Shown one piece after another: positions 43,055 through 54,260 of a DNA stretch of 64,000 nt. The DNA lies in the NCBI GenBank assembly GCA_963555705.1, contig OY743180.1, forward strand, positions 42,874,129 to 42,938,128. The letters run 5' to 3'. A model generated the notes under the pieces. That model worked only from the letters and a program-made list of their open reading frames with translations, was not told where the DNA came from and ran no database searches. Position 1 is the stretch's first letter, and the number at the start of each line of letters is the position of its first letter. Position numbers and translations under genes: made by a program. The DNA comes from Ligustrum vulgare (taxonomy: Eukaryota; Streptophyta; Magnoliopsida; Lamiales; Oleaceae).

Positions 43055-44386
43055 TTAACTATTATCAATACAGATTTCCTTTCGCCTCAACTCCAGAGCC
43101 ATACGTTCATTCTCAAGTTTCATCTGCTCGATCTCCATCCTCGCCATCTCCATTTCTCTGTCCTTTTTTTGACAAAATCTCTGCCATTTGATCCGTTCTC
43201 TCTCCAGTTCCAACATTTGTTCTTGAAGATGTAGCCTCTGTTCTTCTAATTGAAGAGCACGGTGATTAATGCACTGCTTTTGTAACCTGTTTGTTTTAAT
43301 GCCATCAGGTGACCCCTGCTTCGCATCAGCATCAGCGTTGATGGGCTGGATAGTAGAAGTTCTGTTGCAATCTGGAACATTCAAAGAATTTCCAAAACTA
43401 AAATCTTCATGATTCTGATATTGTTTTATCCTCTTTGTCGAGCTGCCTGGCATCTCATAAGCCACGAGATCCCCAGATAAAACATGATTATCCTCGTTCT
43501 CATCACGATCATCAAATTCTGCTTCTTGATCAACCTCTTCATTATAATCTTTTGATTGCCTTTTCACATCACTTTCATCATGATCATCTCTACTTCCAAG
43601 GTCTAAGTGCAAAGACCGCTGCAATTCAGGATCAGGGGGCAGATGCAGCCGGTTCCCATTGTGGTAAGAACACATCTCTTCGTAGTGCAAATGCTTCGAG
43701 CTTAGAATTTTCCGAACTTCCTCCTTTGCTTTCTCAGAGATGTGGTCCATCACATCTAAAAGCGATGGTTTCTCAACAACTTCACATGAAGTTCCTCTCC
43801 CAAGGATCTCATTGAGTCGCTTGTACCTTTTGTTGAGGTCATTGAATTTATCTTCACATTGTTGAGGTGAGACAAAATGTCCCCTTTCAGCCATAACTTT
43901 CGAGACTGATTTCCACTTGCCTTTTTTCTGTAAACTTGCATATTTTCTCCTCCCACCAGACTCTGCAGCTGCCTCCTCACTAATGTAAGAAACAGCTGTG
44001 ATCAACAGCCTTACCATAGCATCAGTCCATTTTACCCGGTGCCATGGGGATGCCTTCTTTCCTCGGCTTGGATCGCTGCTGCCATCAGCATTTTCTTCCG
44101 TAAAACTCGGCTCATCATCATCACTTGCAGATTTTCTCCTTTCCCTTCTTTCGTAGTCTGCCATGGAAAAGGTCTGGTCGTGATCTTGTCCTATTTTAAG
44201 GGGAAAATTTTCGTGAATTGTAGGATGAACAATTGATGAACCTTGTCTAGGATGAGAGTGATGTTGGTGGGGTGCCAGCGGATTTTGCTGGTGATGATGG
44301 ACTCTTGTCGGCCCTTGCAAATCAAAACCTCCATAAGAACGTTTCTGTTGCATCATATTTCCGGATGGTGAATTCCCTTCCATCAT
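43055..44386 (-). CDS. Trihelix (Myb/SANT-like) transcription factor
   Basis: A complete, uninterrupted 443-codon frame encodes a nuclear DNA-binding protein. Residues 1-75 are His/Gln-rich (HHHQQ, HQHHSH). A basic RRERRK at 80-85 may be a nuclear localisation signal. The trihelix domain spans about 114-215: W120 in helix 1 (HRVKWTDAMVRLL), W158 in helix 2 (KGKWKSVSKVM), and an F/L position in helix 3 (CEDKFNDLNKRYKRL), followed by LLDVMDHISEKAKEEVRKIL. Residues 265-305 are acidic. Residues 375-438 form a Glu/Arg-rich coiled coil, a likely dimerisation region. From memory it resembles the Arabidopsis At1g21200/HRA1-type group; exact orthology is unverified. The start is set by the first ATG after an in-frame TAA six bases upstream. 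Coding exon single; a leader intron is possible. Confidence 0.93.
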   Translation of the reverse strand: MMEGNSPSGNMMQQKRSYGGFDLQGPTRVHHHQQNPLAPHQHHSHPRQGSSIVHPTIHENFPLKIGQDHDQTFSMADYERRERRKSASDDDEPSFTEENADGSSDPSRGKKASPWHRVKWTDAMVRLLITAVSYISEEAAAESGGRRKYASLQKKGKWKSVSKVMAERGHFVSPQQCEDKFNDLNKRYKRLNEILGRGTSCEVVEKPSLLDVMDHISEKAKEEVRKILSSKHLHYEEMCSYHNGNRLHLPPDPELQRSLHLDLGSRDDHDESDVKRQSKDYNEEVDQEAEFDDRDENEDNHVLSGDLVAYEMPGSSTKRIKQYQNHEDFSFGNSLNVPDCNRTSTIQPINADADAKQGSPDGIKTNRLQKQCINHRALQLEEQRLHLQEQMLELERERIKWQRFCQKKDREMEMARMEIEQMKLENERMALELRRKEICIDNS

Positions 44387-44717
44387 TAATTAAGAAATCA
44401 AAAATCCATTCACCTCACAAATCAAATACTAGAAAAACCCTCAGTTTTCACTCAGTAGAGATTCTAAGATTCCAAGATCCTGAAAACCCTTTATATGTTC
44501 TTAGTCCTTACACAAAAACCACCAGTTTTAAGTCTCTACAGATCGAGAACAACCTCTATCCTTCCGTAAAGCAAATCCAAATCCTTCTAAAGCTATCATA
44601 AAATTCTAAAATCATAACTTTAAGAAAATATCCAGAAAAGTTATGCCATCTTCGTTTTACCAGTACTACCACATTCAACCTTTACAAGAAAAACAGGAAA
44701 AAAGCAACAATCTTTCC

Positions 44718-44854
44718 CTGAAAAAGAACAAAAGCATTACTCTACAGTCAATAACTTACAGTCAAGAAATCTCGGCTCCAAGGACGAAAAACCGATCGCC
44801 TCACAAACTCTCACAGGCCCTAAGACGGTAAATAAAAAGAGAGAATGTGTATAC
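44718..44854 (-). other. Possible 5' leader intron of the trihelix gene
   Basis: On the minus strand a donor gag/gtatac (intron starts at 44854) and an acceptor ctttttcag (intron ends at 44718) lie upstream of the ATG. The 137-base segment is AT-rich and has no in-frame role. A leader intron is common in plant regulators, but only transcript data can confirm it. Confidence 0.35.
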
Positions 44855-44915
44855 CTCGGTGGAGATGCTTAACAATTACAGTGTTAATTAAGCCCCTTGG
44901 ATGTCCAATTTAGTA

Positions 44916-45209
44916 CTCCCACTACCCCAAGATATGGTCCCATTATTCCAGTTTTGTCCGTCCAAAAAGATGGTCCAATTTTTATTTTTAGGGTGAAGTT
45001 AATATTTTATATTTCATTTTATTTCTATTTAATGAGATTTTTTATTTATCTAAATGAATTTATAATTTTTTAATTTTATGAAAATTACAAAATTTATTAG
45101 ATATATATTAGGAAAATGAAGTATAAAACTTATTTTTCTAACAATATTAACTGACATTTTTTAATTTATAAGAAAATTGATATGGAACAATTTTTATGGA
45201 ACAAGGGAG
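44916..45209. mobile_element. Stowaway-like MITE upstream of the trihelix gene
   Basis: The ends are ctcccactacccc and, read inward from the right, ctcccttgttcc. Dinucleotide ta flanks both sides (44914-44915 and 45210-45211). It lies about 530 bp upstream of the start codon, so it is inside the likely promoter. Confidence 0.7.
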
Positions 45210-45212
45210 TAT

Positions 45213-45518
45213 GCGTCAGTTTGGGACCCTTTAAACTCAGAATTTTTTTCATTCCTTAGTTCTGTGCAGTGCTTAGGTACAACTTTTAATATTAAAAAAA
45301 TATTTGGGCCCACAAAGTCAAAAATTATTGGTGCCAGATAGTGTAAAATGTGAGTTGAAGTAAAAAAAAAAAAAAGGTTGAAAGGGGCCCACAATCCTAC
45401 TACACTTCTATTTAAAAATTAAGAAATGTACCTAAGCACGACATTTTTGACTTCAACTCACTGTACAAAATTGAAGAAATGGAAAAATTTCTCATTTTAA
45501 AGGGTCTCAACCAGACGC
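45213..45518. mobile_element. PIF/Harbinger-like MITE adjoining the Stowaway
   Basis: The left arm is gcgtcagtttgggaccc and the right arm, read inward, gcgtctggttgagaccc. Both continue into tttaaa...gagaa and gtgcttaggtaca segments. The trinucleotide tat flanks both sides. It starts one base after the Stowaway duplication, so one inserted at the edge of the other. Confidence 0.6.
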
Positions 45519-45939
45519 TATATATTTTATTCTAGTTAAAATAAAATTTAATGAAATGAATAATGATTTTTAGGAAAATGGATGATTGAAATTTAGTTAA
45601 AAAGTAAAATATTATGGAATTGACTTTTAATTGATAGTTGAGATTGAGTACTGCAGAAAAATGAGAAAAATTTAATTAGAAAAAAATAAGAGCTTAAAGA
45701 AAGAGTAATTTTTTTAATACTGATTTTTTTTTAATAGAATGCTTGGTTGAAACATGGTGAAAAAATTTGGATTTACGTGTAAAATATTTTATTATGTAAA
45801 TGTATGATTGCAAATGAGTATGGAAAAAGTAATTTTGATTTAGAGGAAATCAAACAAAGTCATTGCTCGCTGGAGTTTACAAAAGTTATTCATTAGCCCC
45901 GCTCTATTGCCCACCTAGGTAACATAATAATTGTCAACA
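45519..45939. other. AT-rich DNA, no gene seen
   Basis: A stretch with gcttggttgaaac and a later gaaatcaaacaaag could be worn Tourist-like ends, but no duplication supports it. Confidence 0.45.
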
Positions 45940-46687
45940 TCTTTATATATATATTATAACAATAAAGTGGTCAAATATAACACCACATAGTTTCCCGCCT
46001 TTTTTAACTTTCCTAAAGCGGAAATTCATGGTTTATAGAGATTAAAAAAAAAAGTTGATTATCTATACATATTTCAAAATTGCTTTTATCTAGAGAATAT
46101 AAACGGTCACTTTGAAAATGGTTTTACCTTATTATTAGTTTTGTTATATATTCAGCTATTAATTAGCTGGTATTTTGAATATGTTTATAATTTAGAATTA
46201 TGATGTAGAGTTTTGATTAATTATGTTCTATGCTAAAATAAAATAGTATTGAAAATAATGTAATTAAAAATGTATATTGTTTTACCAAAGTTATAGTGAT
46301 TAATCAGTATTGAAGATAATAATATAGTTATTAGAGAACTTATTAGTAAAATAAAACAATATTAAAAAGCATATTACAAATGTGCATTACTTTACCAAAT
46401 AATAAAACAATATTAAAAATGCATATAACATAATTAGGATTTTTTTCTTTTGAAAAACTACTTTAGATCGTCTGCACTTACAAATGCCTACGTAAAGAAG
46501 TCTTTCAAGATTTTGATCAATGGTTTGTTTGTTTTGTAATCCTTTAACGACAATTATAAATGATTGTCGTCTTTTTTGAGCAATTATTACTATTTTCTAT
46601 GATCACATTTTTTCATTTTTTTTAAATTTCATATTTAATAAGTAATCATTTTACATGTTCAGTGCATCGCACGGGGGCGAATACTAG
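45940..46687 (+). mobile_element. Non-autonomous Helitron
   Basis: The element begins tctttatatatatatt after a host A (45939) and ends with ctag (46684-46687) before a host T (46688). Just before the end, tgcatcgcacgggggcga holds the short GC-rich hairpin typical of Helitron 3' ends. Insertion between A and T without duplication fits. There is no Rep/helicase frame in its 748 bp. Confidence 0.75.
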
Positions 46688-47540
46688 TTCAATGAAAAAC
46701 AGTCAAGTGTCGAATTTTAAATATTATGGACACTTGGCTATTCACATTGGAGGTGGGCAACTATTATGTTGTCCACAGTGGACAACAGAGCCTTTTCGAA
46801 TTATTGTTTGCTCATTTTATAAAAAAAAGTTATCAGCTCCTTGTTGAACTTTATTTTATGTTACTATTTGCTCACTTAAATAAAAAAGATTATTCATTGC
46901 TCACTATTCTTATAGAATGTTTACTCATCCATCACTCCTTTCAAATATATTAACAACAATTGACGAAAAACCATGTATGCGACGAAAAGCTGATGTGACA
47001 ATGAGACAGCGTTAATGTTGTATTGATTTAAACAATAAAAAATAAGTAATTTGTTTTTGTTATACGAGATAAAAAAAAAAATTTTACTTTAACTAACTCA
47101 ATTAAAGAATACAAAAGTTATGAATCTCGAAATTAAAAATAAATTGGATTGAAACTCCATTCATGTAAATGAAAAAAAAAAAGTCTTTCTTTTTATACAA
47201 TCAATTGCTGAATTTATATTTGTTAATTATTGATGAATTTAATTTGAGTGATATCTTGTTTTTATTTGCAGGTTTGTAATTTTAAGGTATAAAAGAAGTG
47301 TGTTTCACAAATTAACAAAAAAATTCATTTTGGTTGGGTACATTTTCAATTCAAGTGGAGATATTAACGTCGCCGGCTGTCGCATTAACTTTCAGTTGCA
47401 GGATGAAGTTTTTCTTCAGTTGCGGGTAATATTTAAAATGAGTGATGAATGAGTAAACATTTCAATAGATGAGGAAGCACTAAGTAATATTTTTTAGTTC
47501 AGTGATCAAGTAGTAGTTTAAAGTTCAGTGAGCATTGGGT
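46688..47540. other. AT-rich intergenic DNA, no gene seen
   Basis: Only short unrecognised frames (61 and 75 codons, overlapping at 46662-46953) occur. Confidence 0.5.
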
Positions 47541-47550
47541 AATATTTTTT

Positions 47551-47790
47551 TAGGGTTAAATACACAATATACCACTGAAGTTTAGGCAAAGTTTCAAATC
47601 TACCACTAAAGTTACAAAGTGACGCGAAATACCATTGAAGTTTGGAGCACTTATTCAATTTACCACTATGTTAGGATTCTAACGTCAACATGCTTATGTG
47701 ACCATTAAAATATGATTTTTTCAATTTTTTTCTCCACATTGGCTCCAGGTGGATACACACATGGCATCCTCTTACCTAAGAAAAAAAAAA
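47551..47790. repeat. One-ended dispersed repeat (tagggttaaatac type)
   Basis: The stretch begins tagggttaaatacaca and reiterates taccactRaagtt words three to four times. This layout is common in plant dispersed repeats. No inverted partner or target duplication was found. Confidence 0.35.
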
Positions 47791-48537
47791 TTAAAGTCTG
47801 TAGCCTTAAAATAAAATATCTGAAGCCTCACTCCCAGTCAAAAATACTCCTACGATACAAAAATACATTTGGCCATTAAGCACTATTACTCTTGAGTTTG
47901 CATTGTCAATTGTTGCTTGATACATAATGCACTTTACAAGTTCTTGAATGACACCATGATTGAAGCAGCAAGCTTATACTTATTTTGGGGAGCACGAGCA
48001 TAAAGATTGAAAGTAATGCAAAAGCAGAAAGACGATAAATGAAAGAAGTATATCACATATAAGCTGCACAATCTAAAGTCCATAATAAAGTGGCACTTCA
48101 CTTGCATAATTCTCATCACTCAACATATACACTGAATGTGCATCATTTAAAAATATAGCAATTTAGTTATAGAGTTGAGGAAAAACATATAATAGATCCG
48201 TAAATCCACAAAAATATAAGACTTCAAAGGCATTCTATCATGATTCAGTACAACAAATTCCTCCAAAAAATGATGCCTACAGCCCGATATATAATTTGTT
48301 GCTTGACCAACAATGCAAGGGCTTCTAACCTAACCAACAATAATTTGCATACAAAAAGCATTATGAATGTTTCTGCTATTTAGCACAAAAAAAGACCCAA
48401 ATAATAACTTACAATAGCTCACTGTGTTCTCTTAGAACACTTGTCTATCATTTCCTTCCATTTGACCTTGATATTTTCAGTGGAAACCATGGATCCTGTT
48501 CGTTTTTTTAGCCAAAATAGCTGCTAATTTTAATCTA
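47791..48537. other. Intergenic DNA, no supported gene
   Basis: Short minus-strand frames (61 codons at 48119-47934; about 24 codons near 48490-48420) show no clear family. Nothing else is supported. Confidence 0.45.
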
Positions 48538-49104
48538 CGTTGGGGCATGTGACATCTATCCTTCTTGTGGCCGTTTGATCTAGCTTCTTCTGGACACTTC
48601 TTAACTATCTCTATTTGGTGTATTACACTATTATTTGGTCACTTCAGTTCTTCAATCTGACTTCTGAGTTTTGAGAGAAACCTCTGGTTCTTTGATCTCG
48701 AAAATCTCATTTGAGATTTTTCTTCTTCTATACCCTTCTTTTTTATTTCTTTGCGAAGATCAATTGAATAAGTTCCTTGATTGTTGATGGTTAGGTTGTG
48801 GTTCATGATGTTCTTGCGTGAACAATAACTCTGAGAAGTAGATTCAAAGTCTAAAACATAAGTCTTAACTTGATGTTTTCTGTAATCTGAACTGCTGTAT
48901 ATCTTGGTTGTCATTTTTGGCCTTATAATGCAATATCTGGTTTTATCCACTTAGTGGATGCTCAACAGTGGAGTAGATTATACTGAACCTCTGGGGCTTC
49001 GGCCAAAAATCCTTTGTGTTGATCTTTTAATTATCTGCAAGTTATTTTGTGTTTAATGTATTAGTTGGTTAGATCTGAATGATTTCGCTTTTCTTGGCAA
49101 TTCA
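48538..49104 (+). repeat. 5' LTR of copia D
   Basis: The LTR is collinear with 53474-54260 (excluding that copy's duplication), with many substitutions. It starts cgttgggg, presumably once tgttgggg, and ends attca just before the primer site. Confidence 0.75.
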
Positions 49105-49105
49105 A

Positions 49106-49117
49106 TGGTATTAGAGT
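49106..49117 (+). other. Primer binding site of copia D
   Basis: It reads tggtattagagt, close to tggtatcagagc, one base after the LTR. Confidence 0.75.
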
Positions 49118-49492
49118 CTAGATATGTGAGTCTTCAACCTAATCCTTCAAGAAAAATATAGATCTGATATAGATTTGGAATTTTTGGAACTTCGTATTGA
49201 AGTAAACTCAAGAAATTGGGTTTCTGTAACTCGCTTGGTGAGATCTTTCTAATTTTATATCTTTAATTAGTTTTACTTAAAAATTCTTTGTTCTTGAATT
49301 TTTCCATTGATATTCCATACACTGTATACCCCCTGGAGACTAATATTTTTCCAAAGGATCCTTTGAGGTCTTGAGAATCTGAGATAAGTCTAGTATGGGT
49401 GTGTATCTAGAGAATCCTGAAGGAGAAAAACTAAAGAACCAACACTGTAATCTCTGCTTTCTTGTTTATACTTCATACTTGTGTTCTGTTTT

Positions 49493-50006
49493 ACTCATAC
49501 TTGTGAAGAAATTGAAACTTTATGTATTAAAAGATCTGTTACAGGCACTCTAAAATCTGTGATAAATTACGTGGTTAGTTTGTGTGATCTCTGTGGATTA
49601 AAGTTAGTTCTAATTGCTTGGTCCTACGATTTTTGTGACTCCTATTATACTTGTTCGATTTGTCTTAACTATTCTTTGTGTAATGGCTTCTAAAAAATTT
49701 GTACTAAGTTTATATGATGGGAGTGGGGAACTTACATGTGGGGTCAAAAATCGAAGTACTCATACTTGTGAAGAAATTGAAACTTTATGTATTAAAAGAT
49801 CTGTTACTGGCACTCTGAAATCTGTGATAAATTACGTGGTTAGTTTGTGTGATCTCTGTGGATTAAAGTTAGTTCTAATTGCTTGGTCCTATGATTATTA
49901 TACTTGTTCGGTTGTCTTAACTATTCTTTGTGTAATGGCTTCTAAAAAATTTGTACTAAGTTTATATGATGGGAGGGGGGGACTTACATGTGGGGTCAAA
50001 AATTGA
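49493..50006 (+). repeat. 265-bp tandem duplication at the gag start
   Basis: Two copies begin actcatacttgtgaag at 49493 and 49758. Each carries the leader and the first gag codons (MASKKFVLSLYDG). The second has lost about a dozen bases near 49890. The gag start is therefore present twice. Confidence 0.85.
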
Positions 50007-50402
50007 AGGCTGTTTTAATGCAATTAAAATCTCATGGAACGTTAGATAATTCTTGGCGTGCTGACATAATTCCTAGTAAAAGAACTGAACTGGAAGAAAT
50101 AGAGCGGACAACTATTTTCTTCTACTTATTTGAAAATGTGATAAGAGCTATTGGAGATACTAAAATGGCTTCAAATCTTTGGACTAAATTACAGTCCAAA
50201 TATGTTGTTAAAATTGTCCCAAATAAATGTTATCTTCTGAAACAATTCTTTTATTTTCAAAATAGATGTCTCTGTTGACTTAGAAGAGGACTTGAATAGG
50301 TTTACCAATCTGACTCAAGACATTGGAAACCCTGATAAAAAAAATTCAAAAAATCAGTCGTTTATGGTTCTGTTAAACTCTATCAGTGATAGGCATAGAG
50401 AC
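49683..50402 (+). pseudogene. Copia D gag
   Basis: The N-terminus MASKKFVLSLYDG appears twice because of the duplication. After the second copy a shifted frame gives LWGQKLKAVLMQL, DIIPSKRTELEEIERTTIFF and LWTKLQSKYVVK, typical of UBN2-type copia gag. The sequence then meets stops and ends at the junction near 50402. Confidence 0.7.
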
Positions 50403-52052
50403 CACTAGCGGAGCTAGTACTAGGCCAGCTGAGCGACTGCCCTAATAGCTTCGCGAGAGTAGTAGCTGGAAGAATTTAGAGACTTTGTTTTTTTCTAGAT
50501 ACGCCACTGGTAGATGTAGTAGAACTTGGATTTTGGAAGATGAAGTTGGAGTTGGGTCAATATATTTTGGGCCTTTTTAATAATTTTGCCCACTTAAAGT
50601 AGTCCATTTGTTAAGTGTTGACTCAAATGAAAATCTCTCAATTCAATATTACCTTTTGGCTTCCAGTCTTTCACATAACACACTTATCCTCATTCTACTT
50701 CACTATAGTCGTATTCCTGTCTTGGGTCTTCTCTGAGTTCTCTCTATAGAAGCTCTCCACCGCATCGCTTGTCACAGCGCCGCGCCACTTGCAACAAGCC
50801 ATTAAGTATTTTGGCTATCTCTTTGAAAATATCTATTTTGGATAATCTTTGTGAAATCTCTATTTTTTCTAATATTTTTAAAATCTGTATTTATAATTTA
50901 TGGCTTGAAATTTGATGAAGATTTGGAAATAGATATTTTAGTAGTATGACTTGTATAGTTTTTCATTCTCTGATTTTTATACATTAGACAGTAGACTGTA
51001 ACAGTGTAATGGCTTTGATTTTGTGTTTTTCCTTAATTGTGAATTTATGATTGTTTTATTAGAAAAAGTTAAATAAGTAAATATCAAAATAAATAAAGAT
51101 TATCGAAAATTTTAAATAAGTAAACTAGTAATATGATTATTAATTATCTTTTTATTTAACTTTCAAACAAATTATGAACAATTTTTTCAACTGAAATGAG
51201 AGTTTCAATCTAGTTATTCTATTGGTGAATCTAGTTGTTCAAATTGAGGTGAAAACTTCTTATTTTGAAAATATTAATACTCAAATTGAACATGAGGAGA
51301 CTGGTTAGGATAGTAACGAACCTTTAGTAGGTACTGAGACTAATTAGGATTTAGAACCTCATGACCAAACTAAATTTGCAACCTTGTCGCTTGATGAGTA
51401 TCAACTCACAATAAAATTTAATTCAGATTTGTATTTGATATTATTTATTTGTTACATTCATTTAAATATAGGATTACGTATAAGTTTTTCACGTGTAAGT
51501 TTAACAAATTGCAACATTTAATTTAAGTTTAAGCAGTTTTTTTATTTTTTTTAAATATTTGGTAAATTTTGTTGGTAATGTATTTTTTTTTTTTTACATG
51601 TAATGAAATGAAATATTTGTTTAATATTTTAATTATCAATTATTGCACTAAAATAGATAGTAAAAATCCTTATAGTACTATACGGAGAGTCGATAAATTA
51701 ATTCTATAAATGCCTATTAACCTCTTTATTTCATTTTACTATTTGAAAATTGTAAACATTTCAACTTTTATATATAAAGAAATTTTAAGCTCAACTTCAG
51801 TCGTCAAATCAAAATTGTAAAGTACAGAATAAGTCACATGTCCATATCTTACTTCGTCTAAATAGAATAAAAAAAAAACTAGAGAATGAACAATTAGTTG
51901 TTAAAAGAATTATGTAAGTCGCAATTTTATGTTTTACTTTTTTGAATATTTTTTCATTATATATGAATGTACAATTTATGTTGGACATTGTACTTTTACA
52001 ATTTATTCATGTCAATTTTATCTTCGATGCATCGCACGGGTGCGATTACTAG
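50403..52052 (+). mobile_element. Foreign insert ending in a Helitron 3' terminus
   Basis: The 3' end has the hairpin atcgcacgggtgcgat and ctag (52049-52052) before a host T, almost identical to the Helitron end at 46687. Copia reverse transcriptase resumes immediately after. The 5' Helitron end (tc after a host A) could not be fixed. The block 50402-50511 has weak inverted ends (ccactagcggagcta and ccagtggcgtatcta) and may be a separate MITE. The CT-rich 50640-50810 part looks like a captured gene leader. No Helitron protein is encoded. Confidence 0.5.
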
Positions 52053-52640
52053 TTAGATATAAAGATGCTACCAAATGGGTAGAGGAAATGGAAGATGAAA
52101 CATATTGATTGCTTAATAATATTACTTTGATTTTGGTTAATAACCCAAAAGATAAAAAGCTAATTGAATTCGAGTGGATATTCGAAATAAAAGAGGTGGA
52201 AGGTGAGAGCAATGTGAGATATAAGGCCAGGTTAGGTGCTAAGGGGTTTATGCAAAAAGAGAGCATTGACTGCAACGAGATCTTTTCCCTTGTAGTCAAA
52301 CATACTACGATTAGAGCCATTCTTACCTTATTTATTCATTTTAGTTGAGAACTTGATAAATTAGATATTAAAATTGAAATAATTGACATAAAAGAAAAAT
52401 ACAAAACTAAATTTGAAATGAAAGATATTCGTTCAGCCAAGAAGATTCTTGGTATGCAAATTATGAGAGATAGAAAAAAAATTCTTTTATTTCGAAATCA
52501 ACATAATTACGGGAATAAAATTTTGAAGAAATTTGGCATGTTAGACTCTAAACCTGTTTCTCTACCTATTGCAAGTCATTTCAAAACGTCTTCTGTTTTT
52601 TATCCAAAAATTGAAGAAGAATTTGATAGAATGTAAAAAA
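52053..52640 (+). pseudogene. Copia D reverse transcriptase fragment
   Basis: The stretch gives ATKWVEEMEDE, FEWIFEIKE, VRYKARLGAKGFMQKE and IFSLVVKHTTIRAIL, then jumps to FEMKDIRSAKKILGMQIMRDR and KILKKFGM. The central part with the catalytic YVDD box is deleted. Confidence 0.8.
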
Positions 52641-53235
52641 TATCTTATGCAAATGTGATTGGTTAAATTATGTATTTGATGTTATGTACTAAACCTAATC
52701 TTGCACATAGTATAAGCATTCTTGGTAGATTTATGGGGAATCCTGGGGAAACACTATGAATCCTTGAAATTATTGATGAAATACCTTAAAGCCACATCTA
52801 ATTTAGGCTTAGTGTTTAAAATGAAACAACTCTAACTGGGTACACTGACTTAAACTTTGCTGGGGACAAGAATAATAGAAAATCCACATATGCATATTTC
52901 TTTACTTTATGTGAAACTGTTATTACCTGAAAATCTCAATTACAAAAACTTTTCGCTCTTTCTTCCACTAAAGCTAAATACATTGCATCCACTGATACTA
53001 TAAAAGAAGGTTAGTGGTTGATTGGTTTACTGAATGAAATTGGTTTTGTTGATAAAAATGCAACTCTATTTTCTGATAACCAAAGTATAATTCATAAAAA
53101 TCCTATGTTTCATGACTAAACATATTGATGATAAATACAATTTCATTAAAGATATTATATCAAAAGGGATATTGAATATTGGGAAGATTGCCAGTCAACA
53201 TAACCCATCTAATATAGGAACAAAAGTGATACCTT
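52641..53235 (+). pseudogene. Copia D RNase H
   Basis: Across frame breaks I read LQKLFALSSTKAKYIASTDTIKEG, WLIGLLNEIGF, LFSDNQSIIH and DDKYNFIKDIISKGIL, the RNase H domain in the usual order. Several tgg-to-tga or similar stops interrupt. Confidence 0.8.
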
Positions 53236-53473
53236 TAAGTATATTTTAAAATTGCTTAAAGTTGTTATCCATTGATACAGTTTAATTTGATTATACATGT
53301 ACATAGAGCAAATGAAACTATAAGTAATATTGAGCTTGATTAGCACTATAATCTAGTTGATTCTTGGTAGCAATTTGGAGATTGTTGGACTAATTTTGCA
53401 CTTGTCATGTGTGCTACCAAATTCTGGTTGAAATCATGTTATTTAAAAACACGCCTTTTAAGTTTGAGGCATT

Positions 53474-54260
53474 TGTTGGGATTGTGACATTTGTTTTTCT
53501 TATAGTCGTTTGATCTGGCTTCTTCTGGACGCTTCTTGGTTATCTCTACTTGGTGCATTGGACCGTCATTTGGTAGTGTCAGTTCTTCAAACTGGCTTCT
53601 GAGTTTTGATAGAAACCTCTAGTTCTATCTCGAAAATCTCATTTAAGATATTTTTCTTTCTACACCCTTCCTCTTTTTTATTTCTTTGTGAAGATAAGTG
53701 GAATAAGTTCCTTAATTGTTGATAGTTTGTTGGGTTGTGGTATGTGATGTTGTTGCGTGAACAGTAACTCTAAAAAGTAGATTTAAAGTCTAAAAGATAA
53801 GTTTTAGCTTGATTCTTTCTGTAATATGTTGTATATCTTATTTGTCATTTTTAGTACTATAGTGCAATATCGAGCTCTACACCCTTCCTCTTTTTTATTT
53901 CTTTGTGAAGATAAGTGGAATAAGTTCCTTAATTGTTGATAGTTTGTTGGGTTGTGGTATGTGATGTTGTTGCGTGAACAGTAACTCTAAAAAGTAGATT
54001 TAAAGTCTAAAAGATAAGTTTTAGCTTGATTCTTTCTGTAATATGTTGTATATCTTATTTGTCATTTTTAGTACTATAGTGCAATATCGAGCTTTATCAA
54101 CTTTTATATTAGATTCTCAAGAAGGGAGTAGGTTATTCGGAACCTCTGGGACTTCAACCGAAAATTTGTTAGTGTTGATCTTTTATTTTTTTTAAAAGTT
54201 ATTTTGAGTTTTATGTTTTAGTTGGATAGATATGATTGATTTCGTCTTTATGGACATTTA
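53474..54260 (+). repeat. 3' LTR of copia D with a 217-bp tandem duplication
   Basis: It starts tgttgggattgtgac. The segment 53661-53877 is repeated at 53878-54094 with no difference by eye except at the last base, while the LTR as a whole is clearly diverged from the 5' LTR. Confidence 0.8.

Larger units (their letters stand above)
48538..54260 (+). mobile_element. Ty1/copia element D with internal duplications and a Helitron insert
   Basis: LTRs at 48538-49104 and 53474-54260 enclose a primer site, gag, reverse transcriptase and RNase H. Protease and integrase were not found. Between gag (to about 50402) and reverse transcriptase (from 52053) lies foreign DNA that ends in a Helitron terminus. 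The flanks atcta and ctcta could be a decayed 5-bp duplication. A tandem duplication covers the gag start and another the 3' LTR. Confidence 0.8.

Noticed and set aside
43435..43815. 126-codon plus-strand frame, and other frames opposite the trihelix gene
   Set aside because: They are antisense shadows of the trihelix coding region, which has clear domains.
50402..50511. Separate 110-bp MITE at the copia D junction
   Set aside because: The inverted ends match at only about 11 of 15 positions and no target duplication is clear, so it is mentioned only within the larger insert.
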